DNA of 64,000 nucleotides from Euonymus europaeus. Lineage: Eukaryota; Streptophyta; Magnoliopsida; Celastrales; Celastraceae. This document shows, piece after piece, positions 20,539 to 33,862 of this stretch (positions are counted from its first letter, which is position 1; the number at the start of each line of letters is the position of its first letter). The position numbers were made by a program, and so were the translations under genes. A model generated the notes under the pieces. It saw nothing but the letters and a program-made list of their open reading frames with translations, was not told where the DNA came from and ran no database searches. The stretch lies in assembly GCA_963580455.1 (NCBI GenBank), contig OY756960.1:30563238-30627237 (forward strand), read 5' to 3'.

Positions 20539-22305
20539 AGATGAAGGTTTGGAGACAAAGTCTCAGCTTTTCTCATTAGGGTTGTTTAACAAATGATACA
20601 ATCAAGAATATATACAAAGAATAAAACATGAATTATCTAGATCTAGAAAGTAAAACTGTACGTGACTGTTCAACATTTGATAATGTTCCACTCAATAGTC
20701 GTCTATTTTTCCCCTTCTATTCCAACTAATAAATAGGAAACAGAACACAAAGAAGGACCTTCAAACTCGCATAACTAGCTCCCTTCATAAGCCAGAAGGG
20801 AGAACAAGGTAAAACCAGCAGCTATTACATGAAGAAGTTATGAAACAACAAGGCATAGGTTTATATAGGAACCAGTTGACTCACTATCAACTGAAAAGAA
20901 AGAAAAGCAGAAAAATCGATAGTCTTGTTTTTCAATAGTCTAGAGTGAAGACAAAGTTTAAATGTGAAAGTACCAAAGCATATTAGGAAATTGTAACTCA
21001 GAAATTCTTACAAGATCGTTAGTCAAAAAAATGGAAACAAAAAATGCGGAAAAATAAAAGAAACAATACCGAGATTTTTAAGAGGAAAACCTAACCTGGG
21101 AATAACCTCGAGTCTATAAGCGACTAACCTTACGAAATAATTCACTAATCTTGAATCGAGAATACAACCTTATCTTTACCCTAAAGACATTGCTTGTACA
21201 GCTCATCCCACATAGTGTTTGTTTCACTCAACACTCAACCACACACGGTAGAACTTTGTTTTTGGCTCCTCCAAAAACTACACCAACGAGAAATCACCAC
21301 TCTCACTCCTCAAAACATAGACACCTCACAAGAGTTCACTCTCACTCAAGAATGAGAATTGGATTACAAAGAGAAGCAATAACCTAAGAAATCTAGCTTG
21401 CACGTAGCTTCTCCAACTTTCATTCAATGGAGATCATTCCTTTATATAGAGAGACATTCACCCTTTTCTTTTGATTTGATTTATTGAATCATGATATTAT
21501 CTGGAATAATTATCCTGAAACAAAGCTAAAAGGTGATAAAACACAAATCTATAAAATGATAAGATAGATGATAGGCCAACCAAATATTGGATTATATTTA
21601 TAATTTAATTCACACGGCATTATCATTTATTTAGAATTATCTCCATAAAACAAATAAAGCATCACAATATTATAACTAATTAAAGGTAATGATATACAAG
21701 CATTATCACAATATTGGAAAACAACCTCATGCATATCCATATTACATGCACTAAAAGAGTTTATGCACAATTGATATACTCATGTCTTCCACGTATGTCA
21801 TTTACTCATGCACTTATATACGTCACCTGCAATTCAAGAATTCATGCACTTATACACGTCCACTTTACCTGTAATTCAAAGACTTTAAGCATGAACCATG
21901 CATGAGCCATGTACGAACTATAACACAACACACACTTGTCCATATGCACTCACAATTGTCACAAAGATCCCAACAGAAATGAAACGCTAACGAGACCTCA
22001 ATTGATCAAGCATTGGATAATTGAAGAAACAAACACAGGAATCACTCACTAAGTTCATACAATAAAATTTAGATCAAAGACAATTACATATATTAATCAG
22101 TTGTCCAAGTTCCGTTCAAATTTTTTTAAAAAAGAGAGTAAACAAAACATAAAATAAATTAGTCTATTTCCCATTCCCGGTAGTTCAAAGTTCATATCTG
22201 TCTGCAATGAGAAATTCCCAGAAGTAAATAATGTCCATCCTCAACGATGTTGAAAGATCATGGTACCGAATCATGCATGGATTCCAAAACTGAATGGCTA
22301 TACAA
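20539..22305. other. Gene-free, AT-rich spacer
   Basis: No domain-bearing frame. Short CATGCACTTATA-type direct repeats occur at 21810-21860. Nothing else is recognised. Confidence 0.35.
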
Positions 22306-22353
22306 TCTATACTATCTATAAATCCTGAATCTATACTATCTATAAATCCTGAA
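22306..22353 (+). repeat. 24-bp tandem repeat at the proposed Helitron 5' end
   Basis: TCTATACTATCTATAAATCC plus GAA or GAAA is repeated twice in direct tandem. TCTATACTA-type starts are common for plant Helitron 5' ends. Confidence 0.6.
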
Positions 22354-23167
22354 ACAAGTCCTTGGTTGTACACGATAGTGACATGTAGGATCAACCTAAG
22401 TCTGCTACCTGGAGTTAAATTGGTATTTAATTAAAGTGAAAATTTCTTTTATTTTTAAATAGATTTTTTTAAATTGTTAAACCCCAGAATCGCAGAATGA
22501 CTCTTGGAGGCCCTCTTCCTTCAAAACTGCTAGCAACGTCGTCGCCATGGCAAGCAGCGGATTCTTACTGAGCAAGGAAAGCGCTTCCAACCACAACACT
22601 GGGAAACTCATTGGTTCTATCTTTCTTGAATTCGATGGGTTTGAATGTGAGGTCAGATTCCCCAAGGGTTGAGGTCCATAGCTTCGGCTTTTTCATCAGG
22701 GAGGTTTCTCCATGACTGAGCTCATCGCCCCTTTCTATACAGGTCAGTCTCTTATGAAAAGAGAAAAGTAATCTATTTAATTCTTTCCCTTTCATGGATC
22801 TGGGTTGTATTCGTACAAATTAATTTGTCACAAAAAGTGTGTTGTTCGTCGTGATGATTTTTGGGCTTTTATCTCTTGATTGCAGTCTCCCAAAAAAAAA
22901 TCGTTGATATCTGGTTTAGTGCTTGATTCAGTTGATCAATAAAAATGATTTTTCTCTTTTCTTCCGATGATTCGCTGTCATTTTTGTGTTTATCACCATG
23001 TTGCGGGGTATGGTTTTTCAGTTTATTTACTATGGAGGAATCAGTTTATCAGCACGCTATGTTTTGTTCAGGTTCTTTATTTTATCGGGAAAATTTTGGA
23101 ACAAATCTTGAAATTAAATTTCTTGGGAAGTATTTATCAGTGTTTTGTCTGTCTTTCCCCTTCGCAT

Positions 23168-23395
23168 GATAAGGACTAACGTGCATTTGGTTGGAGTGAC
23201 TGGTATGAAGCGGTTTTCCTGGTGTATGATTTTTTGTTTTGAGGAAGCCTTTGAAGTAAATCTTTCTGGTATATAAAATACCTAGCATTTTTCGTTGTGT
23301 TATATGTTGATTTACAGGTCTCTTAATTCTTTTTATTGTTATATCAGGTGATAAGGACTCACTTGCATTCGGTTGGAGTCATAGGTATAAAGTGG
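23168..23395 (+). repeat. Direct duplication of a 46-bp block
   Basis: GATAAGGACTAACGTGCATT with the following GGTTGGAGT at 23168 recurs as GATAAGGACTCACTTGCATT at 23350, about 85% alike. Confidence 0.6.
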
Positions 23396-23459
23396 ATTTT
23401 AAAATAGGTTAATAGCAGAGGCACTGTATTATGAACATAGTAACAGTGCACAAACCTAT

Positions 23460-23561
23460 AATACAATTTCTTTCTATCTCTGGCAAGCGAAGTTGGCACA
23501 TGGTTTACTACAATACAATTTCTTTCTTCTTAGGCAAACGAAGTTGGCACATGGTTTACTA
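23460..23561 (+). repeat. 52-bp tandem duplication
   Basis: Two adjacent copies of AATACAATTTCTTTC followed by GAAGTTGGCACATGGTTTAC. Confidence 0.75.
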
Positions 23562-23828
23562 TCCGATAGATACTTGAATTCTACATTGGAGATTTTTCAA
23601 TATTGCTAAACATTTTTCTTTCTATCTTGATCTCTTTTCCCAGTTATTTTCATGTTGAGGAGGAGAAGCTTTTGCTCCTATATTGTATATTCGATCTGTT
23701 CAAATGAAAATCTGTTTAAGTACAACCATTCCAACATTCTGCATTTGAGGTTGCCCGATCTAACTAATCGCTTTGCTTTATTGGATATCTCCAATTGAAA
23801 TGTTATATAATTACAGCCATTTTTGCAA

Positions 23829-24160
23829 GGATTACATTGGAGGGCTTACAAGTGGAATGGCAAGGTGCGTTTCTTTCCCTTATCTGTCATATACTTTTTT
23901 GACAATTTCTATGATGGTATGATTCTTTCATTTTCATATGGTATCAGTTCTGATTGGTTTGTTGATTGATTTCATAGGCAGCCTCAATTACTCAATGTTG
24001 TTAAATTTATAGCACTTCTGGTGAACCAGCAAGTTGCTAATGAGCTGACTCTTTTGCTCGAGGAGCCTACTGATGGTAGTGTTGAGATCTTGGTGGGTTT
24101 GTCATTGAGTGCTAATAGATCCTACAAGTCCTTGCACCGAAAGGCCTTGATGGTGGCCGT
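23829..24160 (+). pseudogene. Fragment of the splicing factor CWC22 (MIF4G region)
   Basis: Two exon remnants on the plus strand resemble plant CWC22, a spliceosome-associated MIF4G/MA3 protein. Exon a (23829-23864) encodes WRAYKWNGK and ends at a GTGCGT donor. Exon b starts after a TAGGCAG acceptor at 23982 and encodes PQLLNVVKFIALLVNQQV, then LTLLLEEPTDGSVEI. A short deletion follows VANE. After 24105 the frame decays, with two stops, into ILQVLAPKGLDG. Only the middle of the gene is present. Preserved splice sites point to genomic capture rather than a reverse-transcribed copy. Confidence 0.7.
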
Positions 24161-24606
24161 TGTCCATGTTCTAAATTTTTATGTCATGCTTTGACTTTTC
24201 ATAAAAAAAAATTGGTGAAAAATTTGAATTAATTAATTTATTTATTTTGAATAAAAAAAATGCATTTATTAATCGGCCGTTTTATCAATGATTAATTCTA
24301 TGAAATTCCAGTGTGCTAATGCTGCACTTTCTTAATCTTGAATAGTTATTTGAAATATATGTCCTGCTACATCATCTACTTCTTTTTCATATGTTCTGAC
24401 TGAATTAATAATGTATTAATCAAAATTGTATTTGATACCTGTAGACACCATTGATTAATAAGAGTGATGACCTTTGCTTTTTAAATTGACTCCGTTGTTG
24501 GAATTTCTAGGACTTCTACTATCGTGAGAAACTTAAAAAGAATTTTTCATCCATTATCATAATCAGTGGATGAAATTTCAATTGTGTTAATTTCAAGTGG
24601 CTTAGG

Positions 24607-24762
24607 TCATGGTTGAATATTGAAATTGTATTGCAGTTCCAGTTTGGCTGTGATTAATTGACTGTTTCATCTTTGTGAAACTTATTTTGATAGTTTATTT
24701 TTTGATGATGTCATGGTTGAATATTGAAATTGTATTGTAGTTCCAGTTTGGCTGTGATTAAT
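24607..24762 (+). repeat. Direct duplication, 103-bp period
   Basis: TCATGGTTGAATATTGAAAT and the following 30 bases through GGCTGTGATTAAT occur at 24607 and 24710 with one difference. Confidence 0.75.
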
Positions 24763-26880
24763 ACAGAGGCATGTTAAATCATTTGACGATTTGAGCCACA
24801 ACTGATGCATTCTTGACCCTTGATTTTCCTGTTATAAAATATTGATCCAGCTGTGCCTTGCTTCTCCATTAGTTTTTTCCTTTCTCCTCAACATTTGGGT
24901 TTTTTCCCCTTTGCTTATTCAACAAGGTTACGCCATTGCCTCTCAACTCTCCCAACTCATTATTTATCTGTCAATCTTATGGACTTGAAAATGAGGAGGA
25001 TTTTATTATATAGATGCCATTAATATGTAATTGTTTTATTAGTTTGTAAATCAATTAGTTTTCTTCATGAAATTTCTAATTCGTCTCTTTCAATATCAGG
25101 TGCTTAATATAGTTATCTAGGTGTCTGTGTTTGTAGTTCAAGCGTCTTAAGAATCACTTGGCAATTCTCTTAACACCGTTTAAATTGGTTGGTAGGCAAG
25201 TCTTTTGTGCTTCTTATTGTCTAATTATTTGGATTACAAAAAAGTTGCCCTTTCATATCTAAGATTTTCTCCAACTGGATAGTGTTAGTTTTCATTAAAA
25301 AAAACCAAGCCTTTATGCAAAGTAAATGCATCTTTTTCGATGAAATTCTGGCATAAGAATAGAGCTAAAATAGTTGGGTATCACATTTGCATTTTTTTCA
25401 TGTATGCTTGGGTGTTGGTGGTAGTGGATTGATTATAAAATACTTGGGAGATGGTCCAAAGTTGGTGAGGAAGCTCTTTAGAGTTTTCGATGGCCTCTCG
25501 CCTTCAATTGCTTCATCATTAGAATTGATGATGTCGGCACAAAAAAGTAAGATTTGTTGCTGGAAATGGCATTCTTAAGGTATGGCAATAAACATAATTT
25601 GCATTTTTTATTAGTTCCTGTTGCTTTTAAAAATCTTTAGATATTGACATAGTTGGATGGAATTTTTTGCTATTGTTGAGATGGCAGTTTGGCCTCACAA
25701 TGGCCATTATCGCATTCTCGTGGTCTTCCTCCATTTTTAATGATTTGCTCAATCCTCTGTTGTTAATTAGCTGGTATATTATCTTGGGTACTATTTTTAT
25801 GATACTGATACCTTACTACTTTAATAGAGGTTGATAAATTGCTATGAGTCAACAAAATTATACAAACTAGGTATGGCTTTTAGGCAATGATCATCTATTT
25901 ATGTAATTATCATTTATTAAAAAAAGGAATAAATATAATGACTATTATATAGTGCCGAAATCTGCAGATGGTTTGTGAGGTTTTGGTTTTAGTTTTAGTC
26001 CAAGATATCCATTTTTTCCCTAAAAAAGAGTTGTGGCCTGGAAGCTTCCAGTGCAGCCTTTGATGTGAGGAGGAAAATCGTGTCTGATTGTGGTCTACAT
26101 GAGCTCTGACTTTGGTGTGTTTGTTCATGCTTTTTTTGTACATTCTTAGGGATGAAGTATGGAAGTTTTTTAGTCATTAGTTGTATACTTGTATCATTTT
26201 TGAAAACTAAGCAGCTGCCTTATTCAAGCACTATCAAACAAAGTATCTAAACTCACAATAACCATTATTTGATCTGCACAGATATTCATAGTAACTTTTG
26301 GACATGTTTACGGTAGACCTCATTGTTTTCGTGAGTAACAAAGTTTCTACTTGACAAATGATATATCTTAGTTACTGTAATGCTTACTAAAATTGATAAA
26401 CAGTCAAGCAAGACCAAAGAATGTTTAAAGAGCAGTAACTAAGAGTCAAAATAAGTTTGATTTTGATTTTGAATTTGAATCAGCGGGAATATATTCTCAA
26501 GTCTCAGCTTTGGGATAAACAGGTTCAACTTTAAACCCTTCAATGTTGCTATATTTAAATAATGTTGCTATACTTTCATTTTTCACCTCAACTTTAAATA
26601 TTGCACCAAGTGGCCATTGAATCCCACTATTATCAATGACTATCTAAATTTCACACTCTTTGTTCTGTAGGCTTAGCATTTTGTGTACAAATCTGTCTGT
26701 AATTGTAATTTGTTTTTCCCGTTGTAAATAAAACAATCGTTTGCACCTCGGATAAACTCTATTTAAATACATAATTTATTACCCACCTTATAATGACAAT
26801 TCTCCAAAAAATCAATTTCTTAAAAGTTATTTTTCAAAAATTACAAATGTTAATACAAATATACATACAATCAATCAATT

Positions 26881-26911
26881 CCTGTGGCGTAGCCACGGGC
26901 TGAACACTAGT
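26881..26911 (+). other. Helitron 3' hairpin and CTAG|T junction
   Basis: An 8-bp stem (CCTGTGGC/GCCACGGG, one G:T pair), a GTA loop, then CTGAACACTAG and T. The hairpin acts as the rolling-circle termination signal in Helitrons. Confidence 0.7.
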
Positions 26912-27372
26912 TGTATTTAAGAAGCAAATGCATTTCAATGCCAATGTTTTTCCTTACACTCCTATAACATGGGAACCAATAGAATTCTAATGGAGTCTTG
27001 CATGTTTTAAGGTCATTAATGGCCATAAAGGTGGGGAATAAAACATCTACAAACAGAATAACATACTACATATGCCGATTCACATAAAAAAAGGAAAAAA
27101 AGAAGAAACAACCTTCGTTCAAAATAGCAGGTGTTTCCATTATAAATAATAAGGATTTCCCTTTTTTGTACATTTCCACAGCATGCTGATCAATTCAGCC
27201 ACCAAATATTACAATAGACATTCTGCTCACACTCCCGATAGTCTCTTAATATACTCACATATTCATCAAAAAAAAAAAAAAACACCAAATAGTCCTACAG
27301 CTACCATTAACACAATGTTGATGTGGTGATAGTCCAAGAAAAAATGAAGTGTGTCATATTTTAGACATCTTT
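26912..27372. other. Gene-free spacer
   Basis: AT-rich sequence without a recognised gene or element. Confidence 0.35.
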
Positions 27373-28130
27373 TGTCACGACCCAAATGAGGGCACGTGAC
27401 CAACGCATGGCCTCGATGGACCCTCGCCCGAGGGTCCACAGAGGCCAAGCAAGCCTCATAACTGACAAACAGAGCAAGAAAAATGAACAAAAAGTTAAAA
27501 TTCACATACATAAATATAAATCCAACATAATCTGGGCCCATGACCGTACATACCAAATACCCTATCCATAATTAACGGAACATCTAATATCAGAGTTAAA
27601 CTATAATCCTTAGACACGGAACAATATATAAATACACTAGCACTACATGTGCTAGGCTCACCAGAATAACAGAACATTCTAACAAGTTGGAAATAGTCCT
27701 AGTCGTCACCAAAGTCCTTAGGCCCCGCCCCCACTCGAGCCACCCAATCAAGAAGATGCCACAATGCATAAAAAAAACACAGAATCCAAAGGTATAATTG
27801 AACAAGCAGACTGATCTCCAAGAACATAATGACTAATTGAACTAGATACGAACTTTATAAAATCTGGCCTCAGAGTCATATGACACAACGAGGAATCAGA
27901 ATTAGATGAAACATAGACCGAAGACATAACAAATGATGTATCCTAGAAACATAATTAGAATAGTTGATATCAAATGACCAACAATTACACAAAACTTGTC
28001 CCATAAGATATATAAATCAAGGTTACTGATTTCGAATGAAAATGTATATTGGATCATAAATGTGTACAATTTAGTGTAACAGAAAAGTCACTCACTTGCT
28101 ATACGGTTAATAAACTCCTCCGACCACGTC

Positions 28131-28257
28131 CCCTACATAACCGTGAATCTAAAACGATGACTCAATCACCTTTGAAGACCTGGCACTTGATTGCCCTACA
28201 TAACCGTGAATCTAAAACGATGACTCAATCACCTTTGAAGACCTGACACTTGATTGC
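28131..28257 (+). repeat. Tandem duplication, about 62-65 bp unit
   Basis: CCCTACATAACCGTGAATCT through GAAGACCTGRCACTTGATTG appears twice back to back, nearly identical. It lies within the solo-LTR-like sequence. Confidence 0.85.
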
Positions 28258-28553
28258 TGGATCTATAGAAAACTGAGTTCATTTCTCGATAGTTGATAAA
28301 CCAAGTCTACATACAAGTCCCTCCATTAGCTAGTTGGATCCGGTGCTCTAAAAGTCCAAAATTTATAGGTAATTCTAATCATCACAATGTCCCAAACTCT
28401 AAGTCCCACCTCTCCCTACACACAAGGTAGAATTCACTGTCAGTACCACCATATGTAATCTCATTTATTAATGTGTACATGTCAACAATTCGTCCCTACG
28501 AAAACCTTCAAAAATCCCCAATTACTTACATATATCAACATACTGTTGGAGAT

Positions 28554-29474
28554 TAAACAATCAATACATATAAAACATAGAAAATAGAAATAGTTTATTT
28601 CATTAATAATCAAATATAAGACTATGAACAATATATATCATATATGTAGAATTGATAGTGAGAACAATTGAAGTTACCAAAGACCGGATCGAAATGCTAA
28701 CACGAGATTGAAGTGAGGTATGCGAACTGCAAATCTCCTTAAGGTGAAAATGCCCTAGCCACAAGTGTCAATGCTGAACTAGGCAAACATCTCCCAAGAT
28801 ACAACACTCCCTTCTACCGGTAGGTGACACAAGTATACCGGTAGGCTCGTTCGAACCAAGGATAGAATGCACTCTCAAGAAGAAGAAATTTCTATTGGAA
28901 GAAGGAATATAGTTTCGACTCTAGAGTTAAGCTTTGGAGATATGGTGTAATCTTTCCATACCATTTGGGCTACTATTTATAGTAGAACCCAAGGAAAACG
29001 TATTACATCTAGTATTAAACCGAATTAATATTGTAACGGAAATATTTGAATTAATTCTGTAACGGAAATTTTGAATTTCGAATAAGCCTCATGTCCACAT
29101 TCGACGAACCTGGGTAGTGGGCTAGTGCAAAATATTAAGCCCAGATGAGCTACATAAACCCAAGCCTGAGCCCGGGCCCACGTGCGTGTGTGTGTTTTAG
29201 TGAGCCCAAGCTTATTATGTAGAGCCTCTCTCCCTCACAAAAGCTTGGGTGCCATTGGGCCCAAGTCTTACATCTAACACTTGGGTTTATAAATCCAAGT
29301 CACACAACACAATTATGAAATGTGGGATTCTCATATTTCTTTTATTTTGCACTCAATATATCATGCTTAACATGACCACTTTGGAGTCAATTTTCATTCA
29401 ACCAAAAAATGGTTTTGGACAACCTTTAACTCCAATCTCTAGTCTTCATATTGAAGATTAGAACCCACTAAATT
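28554..29474 (-). repeat. 3' LTR of copia element 2, distal part
   Basis: Aligns to 43336-44256 at roughly 97% identity by eye and stops at the AAATT target site of the nested element. The remaining 71 bp are at 37992-38062. Confidence 0.9.
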
Positions 29475-31403
29475 TGTGATATCCTGACCCGAAAATAAAT
29501 GAATATTGAATAGGAGAGTGACACGTGTACAATGGTACCCGGGGAAGTCTGAAAATTAAATGCGGATTAAAGGAATTTATTCCAAAAATATATAGACATA
29601 TATATATAGATGAGATATATATATATACATAGATATATGTATATCGAGACATATATGTATATAGATATAAATTTAACAAAAAAAAAAAGACAATGTCAGA
29701 AGATTCTAGAGAGGCGGAGAAACAGAAGATAAGTAGTAAAAAAAAAGGGAAAAGTAATGGAAGAAAAAGGGAGAAAGAAAAACGAAACAGAGAAGAAAAA
29801 AAGAGAGGAAAAAATGGCATTTTCGCGTCTGAAACTTCGCCGGCGCCGCTCTCCGCCGTCCGGCCACCTCAAGTGACGAGACCGGTACCAATCTCTTCGT
29901 CTTCTCGAGACGTATGAAATTGCTTCAAGAATCACCTTGATCGGAGCTGTATAGCACCGGGAAAAGCCGTCGGAAGTTTCGGCCACCGCGAGCTTTGACA
30001 GTCGATTTCTCCCTCCTCCGACCTCCGATCGACGCGAGACGACCACCGTTGAGTTCGTCTTGGTGAGTACTACCAAACCCACTAGGTGATTTCCGGTGAA
30101 GGTCGCCGGAACTCCGGTGACCGAAATAGGGGTATTTCGGGTACTATTTGACCCGTTTGACCCGAGTTGACTTTTCGGGTAAAATTTACCCGTTTGACTA
30201 GATCGTATATGCTACGTATTTACGCGGATTTTGAACGTATTTGAGAAGTTGTATTTGCCTTTGGTGTAGAACTGATATAGGAACCAAAATGGTGTACGTC
30301 GGGGAAAATACGGGAAAACATTAGTTCGAGCGGGATGTGAGGCACGCTTCACGAGGTAGGGAATACTGTAATTTTGCATTATTTTGGGAATTTCCGTAAT
30401 TATGTTTGAGCGATGATTCTTGCGTTTATTAAATGGATTTGTGATTTTCAGATATAAATGTTTGATGGATTAATGTGAAATGAATGCTCGGGCCAAAGTG
30501 CCTACTACTGAATGTGGATTGTGTGTGCATGTGTGAGTGTAAGTGGTTGTCGTGAATACGTGAATAATTCCGTTATGTGGTAACCCTCTGCTTCTCATTG
30601 AGAAAAGTGTTGTCTTTATACTGAATGCATGTGATTGAGCATTTGTTTATATTTGGGGATTATGGAAATTGTGGGGGATTGTGATGTGGAGATCGCAGAG
30701 ATGTGGAAGAGGCCCTGTACGTACAGCGGGTGGAAATCCGAGTAAGGATTCACTATGCGGCCACATAGTGAAGGGGTGGCAAGTCCTGGGTAGAAGAAGG
30801 TGCCTACCTTCCTTACTTGTAGATTGCTTCCGGCGATGAGGTCGGCAAGCGGAGAAAATAGCTTCCGACGAGGAGGTCGGTAAGCGGAGAAGCATGGTTC
30901 CGGCGATGAGGTCGGGACGCGAAGGAATATGGTTTCCGACGAGGAGGTCGGAAAGAGAAACGAGTGGGTTACGGAGGGAGTTGGGGAATTGGAGTGATGT
31001 TATGTTGATATGTTACTGTTGATATTTCACTGTGATTATGTGTGTATGTATGCGGTATTCCCTACTGAGCTTCGACTCACCCCTTTCCCCTTATTGTGTT
31101 TTGAACAGATGAAGTGGTGATGGCCAGTCGGACCGTGGGTGCAGACAAGACAGAAGTTGGTGTACATACCGGGTTGCAGTGTAAGAGGTTGCATAAATCG
31201 AGAGAGAGTTGGGGTACTGAGCGGGTGTCTCAGCTGAGATGTATGTAGCTCTATTTTTATATAAAAATATACATATATATATATGCTTTTGTATACGTAT
31301 ATATATTTTATTATGTTAATTAAGTGTTATTAGTTGGAAAAAAAATTATAGGCGGGAGTATGAGTTAGTTACACGTCACGTGCCTGAGGATCGGGGCGTG
31401 ACA
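29475..31403 (+). repeat. 5' LTR of the LARD element
   Basis: 1929 bp. Near-identical to 36059-37986; the visible differences are two substitutions around 29547-29555 and one A in a homopolymer. The long antisense open frames across this LTR are unsupported. Confidence 0.93.
30828..30968 (+). repeat. 35-bp LTR minisatellite, alternating variants
   Basis: Four units begin at 30828, 30863, 30898 and 30934. They alternate between TTCCGGCGATGAGGTCGG and TTCCGACGAGGAGGTCGG, an A-B-A-B arrangement. The same array occurs in the 3' LTR. Confidence 0.85.
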
Positions 31404-31406
31404 AGG

Positions 31407-31418
31407 TGGTATCGGAGC
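31407..31418 (+). other. Primer-binding site of the LARD element
   Basis: TGGTATCGGAGC, three bases past the 5' LTR, an initiator tRNA-Met type site. Confidence 0.85.
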
Positions 31419-33503
31419 AGTAGGTTGAAGTTAGGGTTGAATGGAGGGTATGTACACCAGTCCTGTCTTCTGCCTCGCAACTGGTCGGGTGGGTACAAAT
31501 AGTACCGTGTGAGACATATTTGGGAAAAAAAAGATTTTAAATGCCTTGATCGGCATGCATACGGCTGCACGACCGAGATATCGGCAGAAAAGAAAAAAAG
31601 AAAGAAAGAAACTGGAACGGGTACGGGACGCTATAACCCGGAAATGATTTGAAAATTTGATTAAGCTTAAAGTGAGTTATTTATGATATTGTTGGGTGCT
31701 TGTTAAGTTGTTCTTGCGATATGTTGTGATTTGAGATATGCCGGTCTTTTCGTGGGTATAAAAAAAAAACGGCTTAATTGCTTGGTTAGGTAGAAGTACC
31801 TTGCCTTGGTGTTAATTCGAAGTACAAGTGAAACGTGTAATTTGCATGCTATAAATGTCGTTCCCTGGGTAATCTGTATGAGTTATGGAGCAGTGATTGA
31901 ACGAAATGGGTGTGCTGGACCGGAATTTTCCTGGCTTATTTGTGTGTGGTTACCTTGGAACTTGATTGTGTAGCCGAGTACCCATTGTGATAAGCCAAGC
32001 TATTGTAATATGTGGGATGTTGTGAAAATGATTGTTTCTAAATCACAGGTAGTTTGGCAGTAAGTGACGAGCAGTATGACTAAGAAATAAATGGTGTCCC
32101 TGTGCTAGCATGAAATGGAATAAGTGGAACTTTTGAGGTTAATGTGTTGGACTTGATGGATGTCCTAGAAGTGCGGGTCATGATCATGTGATATATGGTT
32201 CTAAAGATTTAGTGTGGGTGGACAAAAATTATTAGAGAATTTATTGGCAAACTGGAGATGCTAAGCACGATTGTTGATACTAATCTTTAATAGATTGCTT
32301 GCTTGATCGTATAAAAGTGGTACCATATTCTGTGCGTAAATTGGGATTTATGCTTTTGCTTTGTTCATTTGTGTTGTTAGTTGCCGAAGGAAATAATGGA
32401 AATTTCTATTGATGGTTGAAGCTCAATTTGTGTGAATAGACATATTAGTATATAATTGGAACTACTGATGTGACATTGTGTGCTATGAAATGGTTGCCGA
32501 ACTACGAGTAGCAGTGTCATGCCGGGTGATGAGAAGTTATGGTTATGATGTTGGGCGCAAGTGGTATGTCTGAGTATTTGGAAATTGGGTTGTCTAAAAA
32601 AGTGATTTGTGACAAAACTAGAATTTTGGTGGATATAATAGTACGTTATCAATTAAAATGTTTGGGTAGAAATTGCTGGAATGGTGTTCTCTAATTTGTA
32701 ACTCTATGCTTGATAATCTGAATTGTAGTAACTACAATTGTGGTTGATATTGATATAGTAAGTTGAGTATTGATTTGCCGAGAACATATGATGGAATGTC
32801 TAGTGATTAAGATGTACTCAAGAATTGATTTTGACCAATAAGAGGTAATGGAGGAGGGGTTGCTTTAGTTGTGTTATAATCGAGGTTGGGTTATAATACA
32901 ACTCTGTGATATATTGAAACACTCTCTGCATAACTGCGGGTTATTGTATGTATATTCATGTGGTTTGAATAATTATGGTCACTGGGAATGTGGAGGAAAT
33001 TTCGATTAGTACTTGCTGATTAAGGGTGTGGTTCCAATTAAACCACTTGTGAAATTTGAGGTTGAAATTGGTTTGTAAAATTGGATCTTAAGCATGTAAA
33101 GCTCAGGTGATATATATTGGAGTAATGAGACATTGGCTTTGTAATTACGTAACTTGGAATCGCTATATATATTGGGAGATATTGATACCAAACTTTTGAG
33201 ATAATTGATGGTTGGGAGTTGGCAATTGTGATGACGTTGATCTCGTTGGAAATGTTGGAGTTACAAATTGTACAGGAAGGAAGAAAAGAAAAAAAAGGGA
33301 GTGAGAAAATTTTACATTGGAGGATATTATACAAAAAGGGGACTATTATACATGGTATATTTGAACAAACCTTAAAGCTAACAAGCGGGGATATTACAAT
33401 GGTAGATTGAGGGAACGAGTACGGTTAACACAATTGTACATAGACAGTGGAAAGAGTATAGATTAAGACGGGGACATACTAGTAGGTATGTTATTGGTAC
33501 TAC

Positions 33504-33797
33504 CTAGCAGTGGTCGAACCAGCCAGCCCATTCCTCCGTGCTATATGGCTCGGTGCGAGGGAGCGACCCAAGGAGGTAATCTGAGCCGGTGTGGTATAGG
33601 TCAGCAGAGTCGTTGATTAGGCTGGGTGGGGCCAAGGTAGCATCCTGACTATTCTCTGGTGGCGTTGTTAACCGGATTAGGGAGTCGAGTTTGAATATGA
33701 TTTGATCATATAACCTCTGAACGGTTTGGAGTTGTCTTTGTATTTCTTCTAGCTTGTGGAGCATGTGAGAAGAGTTATCATGGGAGTGAGGCTCCAT
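33504..33797 (-). CDS. Antisense ORF inside the LARD element, coiled-coil protein of unknown function
   Basis: A 97-residue frame opposite to element transcription. It starts MEPHSHDNSSHMLHKLEE and has a predicted amphipathic helix at about residues 11-45 (HKLEEIQRQLQTVQRLYDQI, then a Leu/Ile-rich run), then a Ser/Pro-rich tail ending EEWAGWFDHC. On the same strand a TATTTAAA box lies at 33863-33870, 66 bp before the ATG, a spacing suitable for a short leader. Antisense ORFs are known in some plant LTR elements; function is usually unknown. I recognise no domain. It could still be a chance frame. Confidence 0.4.
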   Translation of the reverse strand: MEPHSHDNSSHMLHKLEEIQRQLQTVQRLYDQIIFKLDSLIRLTTPPENSQDATLAPPSLINDSADLYHTGSDYLLGSLPRTEPYSTEEWAGWFDHC

Positions 33798-33862
33798 TAG
33801 AGTAGAGGGGAAACCAGAGTAGTAGATCCTTTGGAAATGAGTTGAGCCTCTCTAGAATGAGG

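Larger units (their letters stand above)
22306..26910 (+). mobile_element. Candidate Helitron carrying a CWC22 gene fragment
   Basis: The right end is a textbook Helitron terminus: the hairpin CCTGTGGC-GTA-GCCACGGG (26881-26899), eleven bases including CTAG (26907-26910), then a host T. A plausible left end is TCTATACTATCTATAAATCC preceded by A at 22306; a second tandem copy starts at 22330. No target duplication is expected for Helitrons. No Rep/helicase was seen, so it would be non-autonomous. The interior holds several short tandem duplications and exons of a host-type splicing factor. The right end is well supported; the left end is a guess. Confidence 0.55.
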
